Below are positions 54,015 through 64,000 of a stretch of DNA of 64,000 nucleotides, piece after piece. Origin of the DNA: Pseudomonas putida (GTDB taxonomy: Bacteria; Pseudomonadota; Gammaproteobacteria; Pseudomonadales; Pseudomonadaceae); NCBI RefSeq assembly GCF_003228315.1, contig NZ_CP029693.1, forward strand, positions 6,781,199 through 6,845,198. The letters run 5' to 3'. Every line of letters begins with the position of its first letter. Positions within the stretch are counted from its first letter, which is position 1. The position numbers were made by a program, and so were the translations under genes. The notes below the pieces were generated by a model. That model saw only the letters and a list, made by a program, of their open reading frames with translations, made no database searches and had not been told where the DNA came from.

Positions 54015-54724
54015 TCGCGATTATCCAGGAATACTGGCAAGCGTACCTGTGGTCGGACGGCGCCAACTTCTCCGGCCTCTCAATCACCCTGTGGTTGCTG
54101 GTGTTGTCGATTGCGATTGGCTTCGTACTGTCGGTGCCGCTGGCCGTGGCGCGGGTGTCGAAAAACAGGTTCGTGCGACTGCCGGTCTGGTTCTACACCT
54201 ATGTGTTTCGCGGCACGCCGCTGTATATCCAGCTGCTGATCATCTACACCGGTGTCTACAGCCTGAGCGTGGTGCGCGAGCACGAGTTCCTCGACATGTT
54301 CTTTCGCGAGGGCTTCAACTGCACGGTGCTGGCGTTCGCGCTCAACACCTGCGCCTACACCACCGAAGTCTTCGCTGGCGCGATCCGGTCGGTGCCGTAT
54401 GGCGAGGTGGAGGCGGCGAGGGCTTACGGCCTGTCCCGGTTCAACCTGTACCGCCGGATCATCCTGCCTTCGGCGCTGCGGCGCGCGCTGCCGTACTACA
54501 GCAACGAGGTGATCATGATGCTGCATTCGACCTCGGTGGCGTTCACCGCCACGGTGCCCGACATCCTGAAAGTCGCCCGTGACGTCAACTCCGCCACCTA
54601 TGCTTCATTCGAGGCCTTCTTCATCGCCGCCCTGTTGTACGCGGTGATTGCGCTGTCGCTTGTCTGGCTATTTCGTCGCGGTGAAACCCGCTGGCTGGCC
54701 TTCCTGAAACCCCAGGCCGCCTGA
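54011..54724 (+). CDS. Polar amino-acid ABC permease, HisM-like
   Basis: Second permease of the importer, 237 residues. Family blocks are FVFRGTPLYIQLLIIYTGVY at residue 60 and the coupling loop EVEAARAYGLSRFNLYRRII. Start by ATGA overlap with the HisQ-like gene. The ATPase gene follows 24 bases downstream. Confidence 0.9.
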   Translation: MIAIIQEYWQAYLWSDGANFSGLSITLWLLVLSIAIGFVLSVPLAVARVSKNRFVRLPVWFYTYVFRGTPLYIQLLIIYTGVYSLSVVREHEFLDMFFREGFNCTVLAFALNTCAYTTEVFAGAIRSVPYGEVEAARAYGLSRFNLYRRIILPSALRRALPYYSNEVIMMLHSTSVAFTATVPDILKVARDVNSATYASFEAFFIAALLYAVIALSLVWLFRRGETRWLAFLKPQAA

Positions 54725-54748
54725 AGGCCGCATACCCAGGGCAACACC

Positions 54749-55516
54749 ATGTACAAACTGACCGTAGACGATCTGTACAAGAATTATGGCAACCACGAAG
54801 TGCTCAAGGGCGTGTCGATCAAGGCCAAGGCAGGGGATGTGATCAGCATCATCGGCTCCTCAGGTTCAGGCAAGAGCACCTTTTTGCGTTGCATCAACTT
54901 CCTCGAACAGCCGTGCGCCGGACGCATCACGGTGAACGCCGAGGAAATCCGCACCGAAAAGGACAAGAACGGCGGGCTGCGCGTGGCCAACCAGAAGCAG
55001 CTGCAAAGCATGCGCACCAAGCTGTCGATGGTGTTCCAGCACTTCAACCTGTGGGCGCACATGACGGTGCTGGAAAACGTCATCGAGGCGCCGATGCATG
55101 CGCTGGGCCTGAGTCGCGACGAGGCGCAGGCCCGGGCGCGCAAGTACCTGGCCAAGGTCGGCCTGCCGGCGAGCATGGAAGCCAAATACCCGTCGCACCT
55201 GTCCGGTGGCCAGCAACAGCGCGTGGCGATTGCCCGGGCCTTGGCGATGGAGCCGGAGGTGATGCTGTTCGACGAGCCGACCTCGGCGCTGGACCCGGAG
55301 CTGGTGGGCGAGGTGCTGAAGGTGATGCAGGCGCTGGCCGAAGAGGGGCGGACCATGGTGGTGGTGACGCACGAAATGGCCTTTGCCCGCGAGGTGTCCA
55401 ACCACGTGATTTTCCTGCACCAGGGCAAGATCGAAGAAGAGGGCAACCCGGAGCAGCTGTTCAAGCACACCAAAAGCGAGCGGCTCAAGCAGTTCCTGGC
55501 TGGCAACTTGAAATAG
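54749..55516 (+). CDS. Polar amino-acid ABC ATPase, HisP-like
   Basis: A 255-residue nucleotide-binding subunit. Walker A GSSGSGKST, signature LSGGQQQR, Walker B VMLFDEPTSALDPELVGEVL and the switch His in VVVTHEMAF are all intact. It completes the importer. The gene runs on to the first amidohydrolase with a 74-base gap on the same strand. Confidence 0.92.
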   Translation: MYKLTVDDLYKNYGNHEVLKGVSIKAKAGDVISIIGSSGSGKSTFLRCINFLEQPCAGRITVNAEEIRTEKDKNGGLRVANQKQLQSMRTKLSMVFQHFNLWAHMTVLENVIEAPMHALGLSRDEAQARARKYLAKVGLPASMEAKYPSHLSGGQQQRVAIARALAMEPEVMLFDEPTSALDPELVGEVLKVMQALAEEGRTMVVVTHEMAFAREVSNHVIFLHQGKIEEEGNPEQLFKHTKSERLKQFLAGNLK

Positions 55517-55590
55517 CCCGATGGGTGACTTGGTAAAGCCTGCTTCCGTTGGCTATCACGGGGGCAGGTTCAAACAGTGATGAGGTTCCA

Positions 55591-56784
55591 ATGATGTTCT
55601 GGTTGCGTAATGTCCGCCCTTACGGCGGCGAAAATGTAGACCTGCAAATTGTCGACGGTCGCATCGGTGAACGTCGGCCAGCCAGTGGCAGTCCAGTGGT
55701 CGGCCTTGATCTCGATGGGCAAGGTCAAATACTCGTGCCGTCGCTGGTGGAAAGCCATATCCACCTGGACAAGACCCTGTGGGGCCAACCCTGGCGCCCG
55801 CACAGCGCAGGCCCGAACCTCAAGGCGCGCATCGCCAATGAGCGGCAAATCCTGCGCGAGCTCAAGTCCCCCATCGCCGAGCGCGCGGGTGCCTTGCTGG
55901 AGCAGTGCATCGCACGCGGCTCGCTGCTGCTGCGCTGCCATGTGGATGCCGATCCCGAATTGGGCATCGAACATGTGCAAGCCATGCTGGAACTGCGGCA
56001 ACACTACGCCGATCTGGTGGACATCGAGTTCGTCACCTTCCCGCAAGTGGGCCTGGTCAACCGCCCCGGTGTTGAAGACTTGATGCGCGAAGCCCTGGCG
56101 CTTGGAGTCGAGGTGGTCGGCGGGCTGGACCCTTGCGGCATCGACAACGATCCCATCGCGCACCTGACGACCCTGTTCGAACTGGCCAGCCAGTTTGATC
56201 GCGGCATAGACATCCACCTGCATGACGGTGGCGAACTGGGGCTTTGGCAGATCGCGCGCATCGTTGATTTCACCGAGCGCTATCAGCGCCAGGGGCGAGT
56301 GATGATCAGCCATGCCTTTTGCCTGGGCATGAAGGACTGGTCTCAAGTACAGCCGCTGGCTGAACGGCTGGCGGCCAATCGGATTTCCCTGATGACCACG
56401 GCGCCGTCGGACATCGCCTATCCGCCGTTTAACGAATTGCGCTCGGCAGGCGTCAATGTGTGCCTGGGTTCCGATGGCATTCGCGACGCCTGGACCCCCA
56501 TGGGCAATGGCGACATGCTCGAACGCGCGATGCTGCTGGCGTTGCGCTGCGGCATGCGGACCGACCCGGAAATCTGCGCCGCCTTCGACGCCGCTTCCAC
56601 CAATGGGGCGCGGGCACTGGGGCGCAGTGATCACGGCCTGGCAACCGGGCAAACCGCCAACCTGTTGTTGCTGCCGACAGAGACGCTCAGTGAAGCCGTT
56701 GTGTCCCGACCGCTGGCGCGCACGGTGATCAGCCGCGGCAATGTCGTTGCGAAAAACGGCAGCCTGCTGCACAGCCGCCTGTGA
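55591..56784 (+). CDS. Amidohydrolase, cytosine deaminase-like
   Basis: A metal-dependent hydrolase of 397-398 residues in the CodA-like branch. Metal-site motifs in order: SHIHLDKTLWG, CHVDAD, HLHDGG, SHAFCLG and the catalytic Asp in LGSDGIRDAW, followed by PMGNGDML as in CodA. ATG codons at 55591 and 55594 are both possible; upstream residues are non-coding. In family members this hydrolyses an amino or amide group on a pyrimidine or triazine-like ring. Its place behind the importer argues that it acts on the imported compound. Confidence 0.82.
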   Translation: MMFWLRNVRPYGGENVDLQIVDGRIGERRPASGSPVVGLDLDGQGQILVPSLVESHIHLDKTLWGQPWRPHSAGPNLKARIANERQILRELKSPIAERAGALLEQCIARGSLLLRCHVDADPELGIEHVQAMLELRQHYADLVDIEFVTFPQVGLVNRPGVEDLMREALALGVEVVGGLDPCGIDNDPIAHLTTLFELASQFDRGIDIHLHDGGELGLWQIARIVDFTERYQRQGRVMISHAFCLGMKDWSQVQPLAERLAANRISLMTTAPSDIAYPPFNELRSAGVNVCLGSDGIRDAWTPMGNGDMLERAMLLALRCGMRTDPEICAAFDAASTNGARALGRSDHGLATGQTANLLLLPTETLSEAVVSRPLARTVISRGNVVAKNGSLLHSRL

Positions 56785-56812
56785 TCCCCAACACTTTCTC
56801 CGGATGCCTTGC

Positions 56813-58297
56813 ATGACATTTCAATACGACGCCCATGCACCCTTCACCAAAGTCGACCTGCTGATCGAGCACGGCGTGGTCATTACCGTGGACGATCAAC
56901 GGCGCGTCATCGAGGACGGCGCCGTGGCCGTGCACGGCGACCGCATCGTGGCGGTGGGGCGCACCTATGAACTGCGCGCGCGCTTCACGGCGCACAAGAT
57001 CATCGATGCCCGTAACAAGGCGGTGCTGCCGGGCCTGATCGACAGCCACGCCCACGCCGGCCACGCCATGCTCAAGACCATTGGCGGCGGGGAGGGCGAT
57101 GCCTGGATGCAGGCGTGCCAGACCATCTACACCTCGGCTTCCGGCGTGGAGTTCTGGGAGGTCGAGGCCAAGTTGTCGGCGCTGGAACGGCTCAAGTGCG
57201 GCACCACCACCGGCGTCTCGCTGTTGGGCGGGGGCGATTCGATCATGCGGGTCGATGATCCGGTCTATGCGCAACGTCACGCTCGGGCAGTGGCCGACAT
57301 CGGTACCCGCTCGGTGGTCGCCGTCGGGCCGTCGCGGCCGCCAGCGCCGCGCACTTATCTGGACTGGTCGAGCGAGCCGCCCATTCGCCGTGACGTCAGT
57401 TTCGAGACCATGTTCGAGGTCTGCGAAGAAGTCGCCCGGACCTGTGACGGCATGGGCGACGGCCGGGTACGCATCGCTATCACCTTGCCGGTGTACGCGC
57501 CACAGTACGAGCCCGAGCATCTGGCGCTGGCACCTTTGTTCCGCCAGCAAGCTCGGGATTACCAGGCGCTGGCTCAGCGTTACGGCCTGACGTTCACCCA
57601 GGATGGCCACCGCGCCGGCACGCTGGCGCTGGCCCATCGTGAACTGGGTTTGCTTGGCCCAACTTCCTTCATGTCGCACTGCATCGACCTGACCGAAGAA
57701 GACATCGCCCTGTGCCACGAGACCGGGACCAGCATCGTGCACAACCCGAGCGCGATCATGTCGATCCTGGGGCGTTGCCCGGTGCCGGAGTTGATCGAGG
57801 CCAATGTCACGGTTGCCATCGGCTCCGATGGCGCCGCCCCGGACCGTGGCTACGACATGTTCCGCCACATGTTCCAGTGCATGCACTACCACCGCCGGCA
57901 TTTCCGCGACCCGGACATCCTGCCCCAGGGCAAAGTCCTGGAAATGGTCACCATCGATGCCGCCAGGGCGCTGTCGATGGAGCATGAGATCGGTTCGCTG
58001 GAAGTCGGCAAGAAAGCCGACATCATCCTGATCGACCTGTTCAAGCCGCACCTGATGCCGATGAACATGCCGGTCCACCGCGTCACCTGCTTCGCCAACG
58101 GCGCGGACGTGTGCACCACCATCGTCGACGGCAAGGTCCTGATGGAGGACTACGTCGTGCACGCCGTCGACGAGGCCGCCGTGCTGGCCGAGGTGCAAGC
58201 GGAGTCGGAACGCATGCTGGACCGCAGCGGCTTGCGCCATCTCACACAAGAATCGCAAAGCCTCTGGCGCTCGGCGCGGTATCAATCCCCCGGTTAA
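56813..58297 (+). CDS. Amidohydrolase, AtzB/TrzA/SAH-deaminase-like
   Basis: A 494-residue amidohydrolase of the ATZ/TRZ group. The first metal pair is DSHAHAGHAML (residues about 74-84). The later ligands lie in FTQDGHRAG, FMSHCIDL and IGSDGAAPDRG, and GSLEVGKKADIILIDL is the usual C-terminal beta-sandwich return. FTQDGHRAG is unusual where many members have HLAE. The ATG at 56813 is chosen over 56741, which overlaps the preceding gene. Two different amidohydrolases in tandem suggest successive deaminations of one nitrogen-rich substrate. Confidence 0.82.
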   Translation: MTFQYDAHAPFTKVDLLIEHGVVITVDDQRRVIEDGAVAVHGDRIVAVGRTYELRARFTAHKIIDARNKAVLPGLIDSHAHAGHAMLKTIGGGEGDAWMQACQTIYTSASGVEFWEVEAKLSALERLKCGTTTGVSLLGGGDSIMRVDDPVYAQRHARAVADIGTRSVVAVGPSRPPAPRTYLDWSSEPPIRRDVSFETMFEVCEEVARTCDGMGDGRVRIAITLPVYAPQYEPEHLALAPLFRQQARDYQALAQRYGLTFTQDGHRAGTLALAHRELGLLGPTSFMSHCIDLTEEDIALCHETGTSIVHNPSAIMSILGRCPVPELIEANVTVAIGSDGAAPDRGYDMFRHMFQCMHYHRRHFRDPDILPQGKVLEMVTIDAARALSMEHEIGSLEVGKKADIILIDLFKPHLMPMNMPVHRVTCFANGADVCTTIVDGKVLMEDYVVHAVDEAAVLAEVQAESERMLDRSGLRHLTQESQSLWRSARYQSPG

Positions 58298-58309
58298 ATC
58301 ACCGCTTTA

Positions 58310-58792
58310 CCTGTGGGAGCGAGCTTGCTCGCGATGAGGCCGGCACATTCAACACCTGTGCCGACTGCCAGATCGCTATCGCGAGCAAGCTCGCTCCCAC
58401 AGAAAAGCGACTCATAACCTGAGTCCCGATAACGCTCTACCTGTAGGAGCGAGCCTGCTCGCGATGAGGCCGGCACATTCAACACCTGTGCCGGCTGACG
58501 GATCGCCATCGCGAGCAGGCTCGCTCCTACAGAAAAGCGACTCATAACCTGAGTCCCGATAACGCTCTACCTGTAGGAGCGAGCCTGCTCGCGATGAGGC
58601 CGGCACATTTAACACCTGTGCCGACTGCCAGATCGCTATCGCGAGCAAGCTCGCTCCCACAGAAAAGCGACTCATAACCTGAGTCCCGATAACGCTCTAC
58701 CTGTAGGAGCGAGCCTGCTCGCGATGAGGCCGGCACATTCAACACCTGTGTCGGCTGACGGATCGCTATCGCGAGCAGGCTCGCTCCCACAG
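58310..58792. repeat. Tandem array of four REP pairs, 130-bp period
   Basis: REP pairs at about 58310-58402, 58440-58532, 58570-58662 and 58700-58792. The whole unit, including the linker CTCATAACCTGAGTCCCGAT, recurs every 130 bases. Units 1 and 3 share variants in the right arm (GAGCAAGCTC), as do units 2 and 4 (GAGCAGGCTC). Open frames here are repeat artefacts. Confidence 0.92.
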
Positions 58793-58935
58793 AAAAGCGG
58801 CTCATGACGTGAACCCCAACAACGTCCTGCCAATGGTCAGGCGAATGGGCGAACTCGCCTTGAAAAAAACAAACAGTCACCCCCGAACAACGGCTGGGGC
58901 GACAGCACTTTCAATAACAAAAAGAGCAAAACACG

Positions 58936-60222
58936 ATGCAAATGATGAAGTGGAACCTGGTTGCCCTGTCGGTTGCCGCCAGCCTCTCGCCACTGGCAAT
59001 GGCCGCCTCCCAGGACGACAGCAAGGGTTTCGTCGACGACAGCACGCTTTCGATCCTGACGCGCCTGCAATACATGAACCGCGACTTCAAGCACGGTTAC
59101 AGCAACCCTACCAACGGTGGCAGAAGCGGTTACCGTCAGGACACCGGCCTGGCCGAGCGCATCAATTACAGCTCCGGTTTCACGCAAGGCACCGTCGGGG
59201 TGGGTGTCGATGCTTACGCCACAGGTACCGTCAACCTCGACGGAGGCAAGGGTCGTGCAGGCAGTGACATGTTCCAGGTCAACAACGATGGCTCCGAAGC
59301 CAAGACCCAGTCGGCCGCCGGAGGCGCGGTCAAATTCCGCGTGTCCGACACCGTCGCCAAGTACGGCAACCAAGTGGTCGTCAACCCGGTGTTCAGCATG
59401 AGCGACAGCCGCCTGATCCCCGAAATCTCGACCGGCACCCTGGTGACCAGCAAGGAAATCAAGGGGCTGGAATTGAACGCCGGCCACTTCACCGCGCTGC
59501 GTACCCAGACGGGTCAGTTCAATGACAGTGCAGGTCTGGACGCTGCCGATTTCGTCAGTGCCACCTACAAGTTCAGTCCTGATCTGGTGGCCGGTGTCGC
59601 CGCTTCCGATGTTGAAGACAACTTCAAGAAGAAGTACCTCAACCTCAATTACAACCTGCCTCTGGTCGAGGGCCAGGCGCTGAACTTCGACCTCAATGCC
59701 TACCACACCAAAAGCCAGGGGCAAGAACTGTCGGGCAAGGTGGACAACAATCTGTGGAGCCTGGCAACCGCCTATAGCCTGGGGGCGCACAGGTTCACCG
59801 TGGCGTACCAACGCTCGTCCGGTGACACCCCCTATGCCTATGGGGTAGACGGCGGCGATGCGGTTTACGTGGCCAACTCCATCCAGATGTCCGACTTCGA
59901 CGGCGCACAAGAACGCTCCTGGCAGGGGCGCTACGACTTGAACATGGCAGGCTACGGCGTACCGGGCCTGAGCTTCATGACCCGTTATGTGTACGGCGAC
60001 AACATCCGCACCACAGAAGGCCCCGAAGGCCGCGAGCGCGAGCTCAACGTCGAAGTCAGGTATGTCGTACAGGATGGCGCCGCCAAGGATCTTTCGATGC
60101 GCCTGCGGGTGGCTTACTTCCGCGCCAACGATGCTTACATCCAGGCCGCCAACAACAACGATATCGGCCCTGGCAATGACGACATCCGGCTGATCTTCAA
60201 CTATCCGCTGAACATTCTGTAA
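58936..60222 (+). CDS. OprD-family outer-membrane porin
   Basis: A 428-residue substrate-specific porin of the Occ type. Signal peptide (LVALSVAASLSPLAMA); then the OprD start GFVDDSTLSILTRLQYMNRD, SSGFTQGTVGVGVDAYA and a strand-rich body ending FNYPLNIL. Length is typical. Placed just after the ABC/amidohydrolase genes, it probably carries the same compound across the outer membrane, although the REP array between them may uncouple transcription. Confidence 0.9.
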   Translation: MQMMKWNLVALSVAASLSPLAMAASQDDSKGFVDDSTLSILTRLQYMNRDFKHGYSNPTNGGRSGYRQDTGLAERINYSSGFTQGTVGVGVDAYATGTVNLDGGKGRAGSDMFQVNNDGSEAKTQSAAGGAVKFRVSDTVAKYGNQVVVNPVFSMSDSRLIPEISTGTLVTSKEIKGLELNAGHFTALRTQTGQFNDSAGLDAADFVSATYKFSPDLVAGVAASDVEDNFKKKYLNLNYNLPLVEGQALNFDLNAYHTKSQGQELSGKVDNNLWSLATAYSLGAHRFTVAYQRSSGDTPYAYGVDGGDAVYVANSIQMSDFDGAQERSWQGRYDLNMAGYGVPGLSFMTRYVYGDNIRTTEGPEGRERELNVEVRYVVQDGAAKDLSMRLRVAYFRANDAYIQAANNNDIGPGNDDIRLIFNYPLNIL

Positions 60223-60270
60223 ACCGCCAAAGCCGCCTTTCAGGGGCGTCTTGAACTCGGAAAACACAGC

Positions 60271-60300
60271 AAAGGCGCCCATCCCCGGTGGGCACCTTTG
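60271..60300 (+). terminator. Hairpin terminator after oprD-like gene
   Basis: AAAGG-C-GCCCA pairs with TGGGC-A-CCTTT (one mismatch) around a seven-base loop. It is followed by TGATTATT. It lies 49 bases past the porin stop and could also act for the convergent oxidase. Confidence 0.65.
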
Positions 60301-60336
60301 ATTATTGCGTGACCGCGATACTGAACGCGGACAACG

Positions 60337-63210
<2,874 letters not shown>

Positions 63211-63681
63211 CGCAAACACCTCTGACGAAATGTGCGGAGCGCGTGGCAATGCCTGGACAACGTGTCACGGCTTCAATATCGGCTGGCAAAAGTTTCATTT
63301 CCAACCGGGATGATGGCGACGCAATTTTTTAGCCAGAAATGAAAGGAAAGGATGAGTGGCTCTACGCCCTATGCCCCTTGCTGTGGGCTTTGAGCGGGCG
63401 AGTCAAACGCTTGGGGAAAGCCACCCGTTAACGGGAAATATCCCCCAATACAGGGAGGTTTTTGCGAGGAATTCGGGATGGCGGAGGTGGCTGCTCTTTG
63501 AATGTGTCGATGGTTGCATTTGGCTTAAAACTGACTGATCAAACTCATATCTCTTTTAGTCCGTCCGAACGCAACCCGAACCTTTGGCAGTGCCTGCATG
63601 GAGCTGCGTGAAAATGCTGCGGAATCATTGAGTTACTTGATGGTCATAACCATCGACACCACCCACTTTCAGAGCATTTCC
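63211..63681. other. Intergenic region upstream of the multicopper oxidase
   Basis: It separates two divergent exported-protein genes and should hold both promoters. Short frames inside it lack coding character. No clear operator was found by eye. Confidence 0.5.
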
Positions 63682-63909
63682 ATGAATCGCGCAGTCATTC
63701 TGTTCCTGGCTATTTTCAGTACCTTGTTGTTGGGAGGCTGCGGCCCTCACTGGGATGATGGCGATCGGTACGGCCGCTACCACGACCATGATCATCGTCG
63801 TGGGTACGATCAGGGCAATGACAACGATCAGGGTTATGACCACCGTTATGATCGGCGCGACTATGATCGTGACCACCGTCGTTACCGCGATCGCGATGAC
63901 AACGACTGA
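63682..63909 (+). CDS. Small Asp/Arg/His/Tyr-rich lipoprotein
   Basis: A 75-residue predicted lipoprotein. The signal MNRAVILFLAIFSTLLLGGC ends in a good lipobox (LGGC). The mature part is almost entirely Asp, Arg, His, Tyr and Gly in short quasi-repeats such as YDQGND, YDHRYD and YRDRDD. The ATG at 63682 fits the signal peptide. Such histidine/aspartate-rich tails may bind cations; that is conjecture. It is divergent from the copper oxidase. Confidence 0.65.
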   Translation: MNRAVILFLAIFSTLLLGGCGPHWDDGDRYGRYHDHDHRRGYDQGNDNDQGYDHRYDRRDYDRDHRRYRDRDDND

Positions 63910-63955
63910 TGTAATCACTCGGCATTAATTGTTTTTTCGGCGGCCTATAGTGCAT

Positions 63956-63978
63956 CCCGACACCCATCCGCTGTCGGG
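63956..63978. terminator. Hairpin downstream of the small lipoprotein gene
   Basis: CCCGACA pairs with TGTCGGG around a nine-base loop, 47 bases after the lipoprotein stop. No T-run follows in the window; it may be a terminator or part of the next gene's control region. Confidence 0.35.
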
Positions 63979-64000
63979 AAATGCCAAACACCTGACCGCA

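Noticed and set aside
58310..58792. Regular 130-bp repeats resembling a CRISPR array, with open frames inside
   Set aside because: Units are REP inverted pairs with repeated linkers, no variable spacers and no cas genes; the frames arise from repeat periodicity.
63356..63538. 60-codon frame between the oxidase and the lipoprotein
   Set aside because: No ribosome site, no recognisable motif, lies in the presumed divergent promoter region.

Overview
The window reads as a chromosomal segment of a Pseudomonas from the P. fluorescens group. The basis is high G+C, dense coding, families typical of that genus (OprD porin, DUF6124 protein, orphan PHA synthase, arsRBCH) and two REP repeat families of the fluorescent pseudomonads, one with GATCGCAGCCTGCGGCAGC ends and one with TGTAGGAGCGAGCCTGCTCGCG ends. 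This assignment is by recognition, not by search. No tRNA, rRNA, CRISPR array, transposase or integrase was seen.

Layout. 0-2.7 kb: orphan PHA synthase and a membrane protein with a winged-helix-like tail. 3-11 kb: a peptide-type ABC uptake operon led by a C45-family N-terminal-nucleophile hydrolase/acyltransferase, followed by a GntR regulator divergent from an alpha/beta hydrolase. 11-15.3 kb: a type VI secretion effector island (DUF4123 adaptor, DUF2235/Tle-like lipase, two DUF3304 proteins flanking the lipase gene). 15.8-16.4 kb: a C4-like antisense leader RNA and a DUF6124 gene. 16.5-24.3 kb: AraC and TetR regulators, a YCF48-like protein and an MMPL/RND transporter, then a DUF1302 gene whose 3' end is lost at a junction with a sulfatase gene that has also lost its 3' end, then a second AraC regulator. 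24.5-26.7 kb: intact arylsulfatase and a VOC protein.

26.8-36.6 kb is a metal-resistance block: cusF-cusA-cusB-cusC plus a small Met/Cys-rich protein on the minus strand, and arsR-arsB-arsC-arsH on the plus strand with a clear palindromic operator. 36.7-49.4 kb is mixed: a secreted protein with four 16-residue repeats, quinone oxidoreductase/LysR, an orphan PAS histidine kinase, a GNAT/polysaccharide deacetylase pair, a NERD nuclease-like protein, an alpha/beta hydrolase under a MerR-type promoter, a TPR protein and a chemoreceptor.

50-60.3 kb looks like one catabolic locus: LysR regulator, CynX-type MFS carrier, a polar amino-acid-type ABC transporter (binding protein, two permeases, ATPase), two different amidohydrolases and an OprD porin, interrupted by a four-unit REP array. 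The likely job is uptake and hydrolytic deamination of a small nitrogenous compound, possibly a heterocycle. The window ends with an unusually long multicopper oxidase and a small lipoprotein.

The strongest points for follow-up are the C4-like leader, the double-truncation junction near 22.56 kb, the effector island with a probable frameshift and a possible relic module, and the long hairpin inside the amino-acid-type ABC operon.
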